Of a stretch of DNA of 64,000 bases, positions 28,192-36,794 are shown one piece after another (the stretch's first letter is position 1; each line of letters opens with the position of its first letter). The position numbers and the translations under genes were made by a program. The notes below the pieces were generated by a model. That model was not told where the DNA came from. It worked only from the letters and a program-made list of their open reading frames with translations, and ran no database searches. The DNA comes from Humibacillus sp. DSM 29435. Its GTDB lineage: Bacteria > Actinomycetota > Actinomycetes > Actinomycetales > Dermatophilaceae. The stretch lies in the NCBI RefSeq assembly GCF_001758225.1, contig NZ_MAST01000001.1:248001-312000 (forward strand). The letters are read 5' to 3'.

Positions 28192-28866
28192 TCAGAGGTC
28201 GGCCGGGCGCAGCACGAAGATCACGCCGTGGGCGATCTGCTTGTTGCCCTTGTTGATGTCGAACGCGCGCGGGTTGATGATCGGGTTGATGTCGTTGGGG
28301 TCGTTGTCCTTGAGCTGGATGAGCTTGAAGTACTTCGAGAGAACCTTGACCTTGATCGTCGCGCCGGGGAGGGCCGTGTTGAGCGTGGCCCCGTTGGCCT
28401 TGAGGGCGTCCTTCGAGGTGATCGTGGCACCGGGGATCACGTGGTAGAGCAGCACCTGCTCGATCGCGTCGACACCCACGGCCTTGACGAGAGCGTTGAA
28501 GACCTGCTTCTCGCTGCCGTACCACTTGTGGGTCAGGTCGCGCGTCAGAACCTGGAAGGCCCGGTCGCTCGGGAGGAAGGCGGTCAGGGCGACGTCACCC
28601 TGGGTCAGCAGGCCCACGGGGCTGTCGGGCTTGGCCTTCAGCACGGCCAGCACGGCCTGAGTGAGGATGTCGTAGTCGTACCAGTTGCGGTCGAAGGAGC
28701 CGCCCCCGTTTGCCAGGAGCACGGTGGCCAGACTGCGGTCGCCGAGCGCCTTGGTGGTTGTGGTGGTGCTCGCCTTGGCGGCTGACGTCGGTGCGGCGAC
28801 CGCGGCCGGGGCCGCCATGCCGCCGGCGATGAGGGCGACGATCGGTACGAGATGACGCTTCTTCAT
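28192..28866 (-). CDS. Secreted fasciclin (FAS1) domain protein
   Basis: 224-residue exported protein. An N-terminal signal peptide of about 25 residues ends AAPAAVA-A, followed by a Ser/Thr/Lys-rich linker. One FAS1 domain covers the rest: the H1-like motif ALTAFLPSDRAFQVL, the YH motif EQVLLYHVIPGA, and the closing segment AHGVIFVLRPADL. FAS1 proteins mediate cell-surface adhesion; the mycobacterial homologues MPT70/MPT83 are SigK targets. It is the first gene of the five-gene operon ending with sigK and rskA, so positive autoregulation is plausible. The 175 bases upstream must hold the operon promoter; I found no secure SigK consensus there, only an AT-rich direct repeat GAAGTTTCTT/GAAGTTCTT near 28958-28978. 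Confidence 0.92.
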   Translation of the reverse strand: MKKRHLVPIVALIAGGMAAPAAVAAPTSAAKASTTTTTKALGDRSLATVLLANGGGSFDRNWYDYDILTQAVLAVLKAKPDSPVGLLTQGDVALTAFLPSDRAFQVLTRDLTHKWYGSEKQVFNALVKAVGVDAIEQVLLYHVIPGATITSKDALKANGATLNTALPGATIKVKVLSKYFKLIQLKDNDPNDINPIINPRAFDINKGNKQIAHGVIFVLRPADL

Positions 28867-29041
28867 GGGCTCTTGTGTCCTCTCTCAGAGGATGGTCGTC
28901 CGTGACCGTCCTTGCCCCCTCTTCCTCCTGACCCCCGCCGGAGGATGCGCCTGGCGCGAAGTTTCTTGAAGTTCTTTTGGCCGGCAGCGATCTTCAGCGC
29001 TCGCACCTCGTGAAAGGGCGCGCGGGGGCGAGCACCGCCTG

Positions 29042-30304
29042 CTAACCGAGGTGCGCGTGTACGGCGTCTGCTGCCCGGTTGCCGGAGACCAGCGCGCCCT
29101 GCAGCGATGGGGTGTCGCGGTGGTCTCCGCAGACGAAGACGCCGTCTCGCACGACCACCGGGCGACGCAGCGGCGTGCCCGGCTGCTGCACCGGCAAGGC
29201 CGCGTCTATGCGGTGCCGCGTGACGACGCGCCAACCGGCGGTGTCGACGCCGTAGATCTCGCCGACGTGCTTTCGCACCTGCGCCTCGCCAGCCTCACCG
29301 TCGGCACGGTCGAGCAGCGTCGTGGCCGCGACGAGGTGTCGACCGGGTGGGGCGTAGCTCGGCGCGGCGGCGGTCATGAGCGCGGTGTTCCAGACAGGAC
29401 CGGGAGAGCGCACGGCACCGCTCGGGTGGCCTCGTCGCCCGTCGACCGCGATCAGGGCGAGCGGGTGGGGTGCTTCCGGGGCCTCGAACCACCACGTCAC
29501 CAGGCCGCCGACAGCCGGTTGAGGGAGGCCGCTCAGGACGGCCGCCTCGACCGGATCAGTGGCCACCACCACGGCGCCGGCCCTCAGGCGCGTGCCGGCT
29601 ACGCGGACCTCCACACCGTCTCCGGAGGGGAAGACCGCCTCGACCTCGGCGTGCAGGCGCACTCGACCGCGCAGCGGTGCAGCGAGCAGTTCGGGCAGAG
29701 CGCCCATCCCGAGACGGGGCACTCCCGGGCGACCGAGCACGAAGCTGCGCACCAGCAGCTTCGTGAAGTTCGCAGAGGTGCGGCCGTGGCTGTCGACGAG
29801 CACCCCGGCAAGGAACGGGTCGAGCACCTCGGTGCGCAGTCGTCCTGTGACTCCGGCCGCGTCGAACGACTCGGCCAGGGCACGGTCGGGCTGGGCCTTC
29901 ACGGCGCGGGGAGCAGCTATCACCCGAGCCGCCCACCGGGCCAGGGCCGCGAGCTCGAGCGGTCGGACGTATCCCGAGCGCAACGTGGCGCCCAGCAGGC
30001 GAGGCTCACGAACGGGGTCGGCCACGACGGCCAGCCCGTCGCGCTGTCGCACCAGCACCCCGGCGCGAAACGACGCCAGGTCGAGCGCGTCGAGGTCGAC
30101 CCAGCGTTGCATCGCCGGGTAGGCCGGGTTCAGCACCTGGAAGCCGCGGTCGCACCGAAACCCGTCGACGACGTCGGTGCGAACCCGACCGCCGACAGCG
30201 TCGTCCCGTTCGAGCACGATGACATCGCGACCCAGCTCCAGGAGTCTGGTGGCGCAACGCAACCCGGCGATCCCTGCTCCCACCACGATCACGTCAGCGT
30301 TCAC
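29042..30304 (-). CDS. FAD-dependent amine-oxidase-like oxidoreductase
   Basis: 420-residue flavoprotein of the amine oxidase/protoporphyrinogen oxidase/phytoene desaturase superfamily. The N-terminal ADP-binding motif is IVVGAGIAGLRCATRLLELG, followed by ERDDAVGGRVRTD, the GGR segment that contacts FAD. The C terminus has FVCGDHRDTPSLQGALVSGNRAADAV, the usual closing FAD motif. The reaction is unknown; such stand-alone proteins act on carotenoid-like, porphyrin or amine substrates. GTG start. It is transcribed towards the fasciclin operon but is separated from it by 175 bases. A palindromic repeat cluster lies just upstream of its start. Confidence 0.85.
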   Translation of the reverse strand: MNADVIVVGAGIAGLRCATRLLELGRDVIVLERDDAVGGRVRTDVVDGFRCDRGFQVLNPAYPAMQRWVDLDALDLASFRAGVLVRQRDGLAVVADPVREPRLLGATLRSGYVRPLELAALARWAARVIAAPRAVKAQPDRALAESFDAAGVTGRLRTEVLDPFLAGVLVDSHGRTSANFTKLLVRSFVLGRPGVPRLGMGALPELLAAPLRGRVRLHAEVEAVFPSGDGVEVRVAGTRLRAGAVVVATDPVEAAVLSGLPQPAVGGLVTWWFEAPEAPHPLALIAVDGRRGHPSGAVRSPGPVWNTALMTAAAPSYAPPGRHLVAATTLLDRADGEAGEAQVRKHVGEIYGVDTAGWRVVTRHRIDAALPVQQPGTPLRRPVVVRDGVFVCGDHRDTPSLQGALVSGNRAADAVHAHLG

Positions 30305-30348
30305 GCCCCGAGGCTAGCCCGCGTCGACCGCCGGCGCGTCCCACCCCG

Positions 30349-30440
30349 TCGAGTGGCCACTTTCGTACGGTCGAGTGGCCACTTTCGTACGGTCGAGCGG
30401 CTGTCTCCTCGCCTTCCCGTGAACGAAAGTGGCCACTCGA
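30349..30440. repeat. Second cluster of the TCGAGTGGCCACTTTCGTAC repeat
   Basis: Two perfect adjacent direct copies (30349-30370 and 30371-30392) are followed after 28 bases by one inverted copy (30421-30440). The element and its direct-direct-inverted layout match the cluster at 305-418. It fills the gap between the starts of the FAD oxidoreductase and the end of the TspO-like gene. Confidence 0.88.
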
Positions 30441-30510
30441 CTTGAGGGGGAGCCAGGTGAGGGCATCGGCGGGGTCTACGGCTTTCCGACCCGGGTGGCG
30501 GTGCGAGAGG

Positions 30511-31332
30511 TCAGGCGCTCACGCGCCCCCGGGTGGGCGAAGCGGTATCGACCAACGCGCCGTCTCGGCGCAGGCGACCGGCTGCGGCCAGTACGATCAC
30601 GGCGGCGGCCACGGCGGCGACCGCCGTGGCTGTCGACTTCGGCTCGTCGGTCAGCCGCCCGACGGCGATCCAGGACAAGCCCCACGCCATCGCGGCAGCC
30701 ACGGCCCACCGACCGCCGAACCGGGCAGCGAACACCACGCCGAGCGCAGCGGCGACGAGCACGACCACGACTGCGGCGACCTGGTTGCCGGCGCTGCCGA
30801 GGTCGACGTCACCGTCGACGAACGCGGCGGTCACGTTGGCGCACGCGGCCACGGCGACCCAGCCGAGGTAGAGCCCGAACGTTCCGTCGACGACGATCTT
30901 CTCGAACGTGCCGGCGGCCCGCTCACGACAGAGGCGCTGAACCAGCAAGCCGAGCGTCAACGCCAGCGCGAGGATGACGACGACGCTGACCCAGATCCAG
31001 CCCTGTTGGGTGACCAGCAGCCAGGTTGCGTTGAGCACCATCGACACCGCTGCGAGCCATCCCGTCGATCGCACCCGCTCGGTCGTGGCGTTCTTCGGGA
31101 GGAACTGCCACACGGTGTAGGCCAGCAGTCCGATGTAGATGGGGGTCCAGATCGAGAAGGCGGTGGTGGCGGGGGCGATCAACGTGGCGTCGGCCGACAA
31201 GGCGCCGCCGGAGGTCTGCGAGACGTCGGTGCCCAGCACTCCGACGCCGACGAGGGTGCCGATGACGCAGAAGATCTCGGCCAGCACGACGACGATGCGG
31301 CGAACCTGGTCGGTGCGGGTCAGGGTGGCCAT
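30511..31332 (-). CDS. TspO/MBR-like tryptophan-rich membrane protein
   Basis: 273-residue polytopic membrane protein with eight or nine hydrophobic helices. The N-terminal 170 residues resemble the tryptophan-rich sensory protein (TspO/MBR) family: SIWTPIYIGLLAYTVWQFLP, LNATWLLVTQQGWIWVSV and LYLGWVAVAACANVTAAF carry the aromatic pattern of that family. The protein is longer than classical 160-residue TspO, with three or four extra helices at the C terminus. TspO proteins bind porphyrins or cholesterol-like ligands; function here is not established. The ATG at 31332 has AAGGAG seven bases upstream. An inverted repeat lies in its promoter region. Confidence 0.78.
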   Translation of the reverse strand: MATLTRTDQVRRIVVVLAEIFCVIGTLVGVGVLGTDVSQTSGGALSADATLIAPATTAFSIWTPIYIGLLAYTVWQFLPKNATTERVRSTGWLAAVSMVLNATWLLVTQQGWIWVSVVVILALALTLGLLVQRLCRERAAGTFEKIVVDGTFGLYLGWVAVAACANVTAAFVDGDVDLGSAGNQVAAVVVVLVAAALGVVFAARFGGRWAVAAAMAWGLSWIAVGRLTDEPKSTATAVAAVAAAVIVLAAAGRLRRDGALVDTASPTRGRVSA

Positions 31333-31376
31333 GTCGGGCTCCTTCATCCGGCGCCGACCAGGTCAGGGTCGGTCGC

Positions 31377-31403
31377 TCACTAGGTGACTAACTGAACTAG
31401 TGA
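31377..31403. promoter_or_regulatory. Inverted repeat upstream of TspO-like gene
   Basis: TCACTAG and CTAGTGA are perfect 7-bp arms separated by 13 bases, in an AT-rich patch 45 bases upstream of the start. It looks like an operator with a half-site spacing near two helical turns. The regulator is unknown. Confidence 0.45.
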
Positions 31404-31440
31404 ATCTACCAGATGTCCCAGATGTCGCAGCGCGGCCCGG

Positions 31441-32211
31441 TCAGCTGCGCAGTCGCACCGACAGGCAGGTCACGCAGCCTTCGAGCTTCTCGAACTCGGA
31501 GATGTCGACCATGGTGACGTCATGACCGAGCCCGCGAAGCAGCTGGGCGGTGCGGGGTGCTGCGGCTGACATCAGCACCGACATGCCACCGAGGAGCACC
31601 ACGTGTGCACCGGGCTCCTCTGGTACAGAGACGAACTCGCCCCACTGGCCGGGGTCGTCGACGAGCGGCTCGTAACCGATGATGCCACCGAGGGGGAGGG
31701 CCGTCACGGCCGACTTGAGGTGCAGCACCTTGCTCACGGTCACGGGTTCGACGGTGACGCGGTGGCCCTCGAAGGCGGCGGCGAGCTGGGCCACGCCGGC
31801 CGCGTTCGACCGGCCGCCCTGCCCCACCCACACGTGGCTCCCGTGTTTGAGCACGTCACCCCCGTCGAGGGTGGCCGGCCCGATCATCGGCACCACGCGG
31901 TAGCCCAGCCCCTGGAGCAGCTCGCTGAGGCCGTGGCGCTCGGCTCGCCGCTGCGGCGCACCCGAACGGCACAGCACAGCGACATCACCGTGGACGACCA
32001 CCTGGTCCTCGATGAACACGCCGTCGGGGGAGTCGTCGGCCGGCGGGGCCTCGACCACCCGCCAGTCGCGCCGCTCGAGCACCGCCACGTACTCGTCCCA
32101 CTGCCGCCGGGCCAGCGCGATGTCGACCGAGGGGGCGCGCTCGAGGTGGGTGACGAGGCCGTCCGCCAGAAGCGGTGAGGGTCGGCGAACGAGCGCGAGG
32201 CGACGATGCAT
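31441..32211 (-). CDS. ddaH: Dimethylargininase (DDAH)
   Basis: 256-residue guanidino-modifying enzyme that hydrolyses N-omega-methylated arginines to citrulline and methylamines. Features of the family are present: RRPSPLLADGLVTH near the N terminus, DGVFIEDQVVV, ATLDGGDVLKHGSHVWVG with the catalytic region, SVLHLKSAVTALP (read as KVLHLKSAVTALP) with the active-site histidine, and EGCVTCLSVRLR at the C terminus. The nucleophile is probably Cys249. It belongs to the same superfamily as ArcA at 15.7 kb, but the two are not closely similar. It is followed at a 108-base distance by the TspO-like gene on the same strand. Confidence 0.93.
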   Translation of the reverse strand: MHRRLALVRRPSPLLADGLVTHLERAPSVDIALARRQWDEYVAVLERRDWRVVEAPPADDSPDGVFIEDQVVVHGDVAVLCRSGAPQRRAERHGLSELLQGLGYRVVPMIGPATLDGGDVLKHGSHVWVGQGGRSNAAGVAQLAAAFEGHRVTVEPVTVSKVLHLKSAVTALPLGGIIGYEPLVDDPGQWGEFVSVPEEPGAHVVLLGGMSVLMSAAAPRTAQLLRGLGHDVTMVDISEFEKLEGCVTCLSVRLRS

Positions 32212-32254
32212 CTCGACAGCCTAGTGGGGAACGCCAACTCGACTCGGTGCCAAT

Positions 32255-32293
32255 GTCGCTCGTTCTCGTCGCTCGCTCTCGACGCTCGCTCTC
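32255..32293. repeat. Three 13-bp tandem repeats
   Basis: GTCGCTCGTTCTC, GTCGCTCGCTCTC and GACGCTCGCTCTC lie head to tail in the gap between the DDAH start and the MerR promoter. The function is unknown. Confidence 0.7.
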
Positions 32294-32415
32294 GACCTCA
32301 CCTGCGCGTGGTCCGCGCGGCGCTGCGGGCCCGCTCAGCGGCATCCGACCCGGTCGAGGTCGTCCTCCGACGCGGGTGGCACGCCCTACCGTGGAGGCGA
32401 ACGCAGAATGCCGGC

Positions 32416-32446
32416 TTGACCCTCACGTGGCGTGAGGCGCCACGCT
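32416..32446 (+). promoter_or_regulatory. MerR-type promoter with 19-bp spacer and operator
   Basis: TTGACC (-35) and CACGCT (-10) are separated by 19 bases, the stretched spacing typical of MerR-controlled promoters. The spacer holds the perfect palindrome CCTCACG-TGG-CGTGAGG (32421-32437). It stands 40 bases upstream of the MerR/TipA-like gene, so autoregulation is expected. Confidence 0.72.
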
Positions 32447-32485
32447 CGACCCATGACCAGCACGATGCGACGAAGGGCACACGCG

Positions 32486-33250
32486 ATGACCACCTTCACG
32501 GTGGGCCAGGTGGCCGAGCTGCTCGGCGTGACGGTGCGAACGCTTCACCACTACGACGAGATCGGGCTGCTCTGCCCGAGCGAGCGCTCGGCGGCGGGCT
32601 ACCGGCTCTACACCGAGGGCGACCTCACCCGGCTGCAGCAGGTCGTGGTCTATCGGCGGCTCGAGATGCCGCTCGACGAGATCGCGGCGCTGCTGGGTGA
32701 CGGTGCTGACGCGGCGGCCCACCTGCGTCGTCAACGTACTGCGGTCATGACCCGGCTGGGCGAGCTGAACGAGCTCGTGACGGCCATCGACCGAGCACTG
32801 GAGAGAGAGATGAGTGAGAAGCCGGCCACGCGCGAGCAGATGAGGGAGCTGTTCGGCGACGGGTTCAAGGACGAGTACCAGCACGAGGCGAAGCAGCGCT
32901 GGGGTGACACCGAGGCGTGGAAGCAGTCGCAGGCGCGCACCAACCGCTACACCAAGGCCGACTGGGAGCAGATCAAGGCCCAGCAGGATGCCGTGAACGC
33001 GCAGTTCGTGGCCGCTCTACGGTCGGGGGAGCCGGCGACGGGCGAGGCAGCGATGGCGGCTGCGGAGCGGGCCCGGCAGCAGATCCACGACCACTTCTAC
33101 GACCTCGACCACGACTTCCACCGCAAGCTGGGAGACATGTACGTGGCCGACCCGCGGTTCGCGAAGACCTATGACGACCTCGAGGCGGGGCTCGCCCAGT
33201 ACGTGCGCGACGCCATCCACGCGAACGCAGACCGTCACGCGGGGCCGTAG
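32486..33250 (+). CDS. MerR family regulator, TipA-like
   Basis: 254-residue regulator. The N-terminal MerR winged-helix domain starts TFTVGQVAELLGVTVRTLHHYDEIGLLCPSER. A coiled-coil dimerisation helix follows at about residues 75-110. The C-terminal 140 residues, from MRELFGDGFKDEYQHEAKQRWGDTEAW, form a TipAS-like antibiotic-recognition domain. In Streptomyces TipAL this domain binds thiopeptides and activates multidrug-type genes; the ligand here is not known. The ATG at 32486 has GAAGGG eight bases upstream; two earlier in-frame ATGs are less likely. The promoter upstream has the stretched spacer and palindrome expected for self-activation. Confidence 0.92.
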   Translation: MTTFTVGQVAELLGVTVRTLHHYDEIGLLCPSERSAAGYRLYTEGDLTRLQQVVVYRRLEMPLDEIAALLGDGADAAAHLRRQRTAVMTRLGELNELVTAIDRALEREMSEKPATREQMRELFGDGFKDEYQHEAKQRWGDTEAWKQSQARTNRYTKADWEQIKAQQDAVNAQFVAALRSGEPATGEAAMAAAERARQQIHDHFYDLDHDFHRKLGDMYVADPRFAKTYDDLEAGLAQYVRDAIHANADRHAGP

Positions 33251-33280
33251 CCGCGTTGCTGCCCTGCTGCCCTGCTGCAC

Positions 33281-33334
33281 GTCGGGTCGAGGTAGTCCGG
33301 AGCGCTCCACCGCGCGCTGATACCTCGACCCGAC
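33281..33334 (+). terminator. Long stem-loop after MerR gene
   Basis: GTCGGGTCGAGGTA pairs perfectly with TACCTCGACCCGAC (14 bp), and an inner AGCGC/GCGCT stem sits in the 26-base loop. It starts 30 bases after the MerR stop and ends 16 bases before the next start. It may be a terminator, or a stem-loop controlling the following gene. Confidence 0.5.
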
Positions 33335-33350
33335 AAGGCAGGATGAGGGC

Positions 33351-34319
33351 ATGGACCCTGTGATCGTCGTCGGCGGAGGCATCTCGGGCGTCGCGTGTGC
33401 GCGCGCTCTGACGGATGCCGGTGTCGAGGTCACCGTGCTCGACCGCGGGCGACGCCTCGGCGGGCGGATGGCTGTGCGCACCGTCGACGGTCACCCCGTC
33501 GACACCGGCGCGTCGTACTTCACCGTGAGCGACGACCGGTTCGCCGCGGTGGTGCGCGACTGGCAGGCCCGCGGTCTGGCTCGCGAGTGGACCGACACCT
33601 TCGACGTGTTCGACGGTTCAGCACCGGGGCAGCGGGGTGAGCCCAAGCAGGGATCGATGCGTTGGGCGTCGCCCGGGGGTCTGCGGTGCCTCGTCGAAGA
33701 CCTCGCCGAGGGGCTCGTGACCGATCGTGTCGCGGTCGAAGCGGTGACCCGCGACGAGCGCACCGGCATCCTCTCAGTCGATGGGCGGCCTGCAGCAGCA
33801 GTGGTGCTGGCCATGCCCGACCCCCAGGCAAGGCGCCTGCTCGACGCGTCGTTCGCCTCGCGGGCTCAGCTCGTCGACGACTACGCCCCGACCATGGCGT
33901 TGCTCGCGGGCTGGGAACTGCGCTCGTGGAGCGCAGGCTTCGACGGAGCCTTCGTCAATGGCGACCCACACCTGACGTGGGTCGCCGACGACGGTGCCCG
34001 CCGCGGAGACGGTGCCCCGGTGCTCGTCGCCCACGCGACCGAAGGGCTCGCGGCGCAGCACCTCGACGAGCCGGCCGCGGCCGAACCGGCGATGCTCGGT
34101 GCGCTCACCGAGCTGCTCGGTATCGAAGGTCCACCACTCTGGTCTCGCGTGCACCGGTGGTCGCTGGCCCATCCGGTGGGCACCCGCGAGCGTACGCACC
34201 ACCTCGGCGACGACGGTATCGGCCTGTGTGGTGACTCCTGGGCGAGCAAGCCCCGGGTCGAGGCGGCCTGGCTGTCGGGCGCCGAGCTGGGGGCAGCGCT
34301 TGCCGCCCGTCTCGGGTAG
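33351..34319 (+). CDS. Renalase-like FAD-dependent oxidoreductase
   Basis: 322-residue flavoprotein. The dinucleotide motif IVVGGGISGVACARAL is at residues 5-20, with DRGRRLGGRMAVR following, and DTGASYFTVSD corresponds to the next conserved block of renalase-like amine oxidases. The C terminus has IGLCGDSWASKPRVEAAWLSGAELG, the standard closing FAD segment. Bacterial renalase-like enzymes oxidise isomeric dihydronicotinamide forms, but this specific role is not demonstrated by sequence. ATG start with a GGATGAGGG context. It is likely monocistronic, between a stem-loop and the asd promoter region. Confidence 0.82.
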   Translation: MDPVIVVGGGISGVACARALTDAGVEVTVLDRGRRLGGRMAVRTVDGHPVDTGASYFTVSDDRFAAVVRDWQARGLAREWTDTFDVFDGSAPGQRGEPKQGSMRWASPGGLRCLVEDLAEGLVTDRVAVEAVTRDERTGILSVDGRPAAAVVLAMPDPQARRLLDASFASRAQLVDDYAPTMALLAGWELRSWSAGFDGAFVNGDPHLTWVADDGARRGDGAPVLVAHATEGLAAQHLDEPAAAEPAMLGALTELLGIEGPPLWSRVHRWSLAHPVGTRERTHHLGDDGIGLCGDSWASKPRVEAAWLSGAELGAALAARLG

Positions 34320-34383
34320 ACGACTCAGCACCGCACTGACCGAGGGCTGAACGGAGGCGGGCTGAGCCCCGAGGCGGCCGTAG

Positions 34384-35427
<1,044 letters not shown>

Positions 35428-35486
35428 CCGTCACCGAGTGTGACCGGATGCCGCCCCCGAACCGAGGTGAGCGGCATCCGACCACA

Positions 35487-35620
35487 TTGCGCGCGTCGCG
35501 CAGCGCGTCGCGCCAAAGGTGTCGAAATCCCGACCGGTTGCGCGCGTCGCGCAGCGCGTCGCGCCAAAGGTGTCGACATCCCGACCGGGTTGCGCGCGTC
35601 GCGCGGCGCGTCGCGCAGGA
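35487..35620. repeat. Tandem repeat with about 51-bp period, three units
   Basis: Units start at 35487, 35538 and 35590 (spacings 51 and 52). Each opens TTGCGCGCGTCGCGC, repeats the GCGTCGCGC word, and continues CCAAAGGTGTCGA.ATCCCGACCGG; the third unit is truncated. The array fills the gap between the convergent asd and 35628-35966 genes. Sequence differs from the arrays at 3.4 and 50.05 kb, though the period is the same. Confidence 0.88.
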
Positions 35621-35627
35621 AGTGCGG

Positions 35628-35966
35628 TCAGGGGAGGCGCAGGTTGAGGTGGGCGACCTCGTGCCACTCGCCGTGACCGCTCTGGGTCGCCATCGGGTCG
35701 TGGCGACGCAGCCGTACCCGGTCGGGGCGCACCTCCAGCAGCCAGACGTCAACGCTCTCGCCGTCGATCGTGGCCAGCCACCGGTCGGCGAGGCTCGACA
35801 GGCCGCGTTCGCGCACCACGCCCTCGGCGTGAGCGGCATCCGTCGGCTCGGCCAGACTGGCCCCGAAGACGGTCAGCGGTCGCCACTGCTCGGCCTCGCA
35901 ACGCAGGAGGCCCACCAGCTCGCCGTCGTCACGTCGGATCTCCCTGGTCGTGTCGCTGTACGTCAT
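35628..35966 (-). CDS. Conserved-looking protein of unknown function
   Basis: 112-residue protein, not recognised. It starts MTYSDTTREIRRDDGELVGLL and continues with a mixed alpha/beta pattern, including RWLATIDGESVDVWLLEVRPDRVRLR, without cysteines other than one, membrane segments or a signal peptide. The ATG is chosen because AGGAGG lies six bases upstream; longer upstream reading has no ribosome site. It is convergent with asd and divergent from tmk, with 156 bases to the tmk start. Codon use looks normal for the window, so it is likely a genuine gene. Confidence 0.65.
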   Translation of the reverse strand: MTYSDTTREIRRDDGELVGLLRCEAEQWRPLTVFGASLAEPTDAAHAEGVVRERGLSSLADRWLATIDGESVDVWLLEVRPDRVRLRRHDPMATQSGHGEWHEVAHLNLRLP

Positions 35967-36122
35967 CGTCGCCTCCTCGGCCTCGTTCTCCACGGCGATC
36001 GCGCCGCTGGCGTGTGACCGAACGGGTCGTTCGGCCAGGTTCGACGGTAGGGGCCGACCCCGCGTCCGGGTCAACCGATTTGCGGGGCGGACCCTGACGG
36101 TGGGGTCACATAGGCTCGCCCC

Positions 36123-36794
36123 GTGAGTGAGTCAGTCGTCTCCCCCCCGGCGGATGCCGTGGGGCGCGTCAGCACGGCGCCCGGGTTCTTCGTGTGCTTC
36201 GAGGGCGGCGACGGCGCCGGCAAGTCCACCCAGGTGCGGCTGCTCACCCAGGCGCTCGAGTCCGATGGCCGTGACGTGCTCGTCACCCGGCAGCCCGGCG
36301 GCACCGAGCTCGGCACCGCCATCCGCCAGCTGGTGCTGCACGGCAACCACGTCAGCCCCAGAGCCGAGGCGCTGCTCTTCGCCGCCGACAAGGCCCACCA
36401 CGTCGACGAGCTGATCCGCCCCGCGCTCGCCGCCGGTCAGATCGTGATCACCGACCGTTACACCGACAGCTCCATCGCGTACCAGGGCGCCGGCCGCGAC
36501 CTCGGAGCCGACGAGATCCGCGTGCTGCAACGCTGGGCGGTCTCAGGCGTGCTGCCTGACCTGACGGTCGTGCTCGACGTCACCCCGCAGCTGGGCCGCG
36601 CCCGGCGCGGCGAGCAGCCCGATCGCCTCGAGGCTGAGGCCGACGCCTTTCACGAAGCGGTGCGTCAGGGCTTTGTCGACCTCGCCGCCCGCGAGCCTGA
36701 CCGCTACCTCGTGATCGACGCCGGCCGACCGACCGACCAGATCCACGCGATCGTGCGGGCGCGTGTCGAACGGGCGCTGGCGGTGGCGCGATGA
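36123..36794 (+). CDS. tmk: Thymidylate kinase
   Basis: 223-residue dTMP kinase, converting dTMP to dTDP for DNA synthesis. The P-loop GGDGAGKST is at residues 28-36. The DRYTDSSIAYQGAGRDLG block is the family's DRY-type dTMP-binding signature. The LID region ARRGEQPDRLEAEADAFH matches type II thymidylate kinases. A 20-residue hydrophilic N-terminal extension precedes the first strand; the GTG start at 36123 could be replaced by an internal one, but no better ribosome site was seen. Its stop overlaps the holB start by four bases. Confidence 0.96.
   Translation: MSESVVSPPADAVGRVSTAPGFFVCFEGGDGAGKSTQVRLLTQALESDGRDVLVTRQPGGTELGTAIRQLVLHGNHVSPRAEALLFAADKAHHVDELIRPALAAGQIVITDRYTDSSIAYQGAGRDLGADEIRVLQRWAVSGVLPDLTVVLDVTPQLGRARRGEQPDRLEAEADAFHEAVRQGFVDLAAREPDRYLVIDAGRPTDQIHAIVRARVERALAVAR

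Noticed and set aside
28867-29041. SigK-type promoter (CCATCC/GCATCC words) before the fasciclin gene
   Set aside because: CCATCC lies too close to the start and GCATCC has no matching -10 at proper spacing, so no promoter is claimed.
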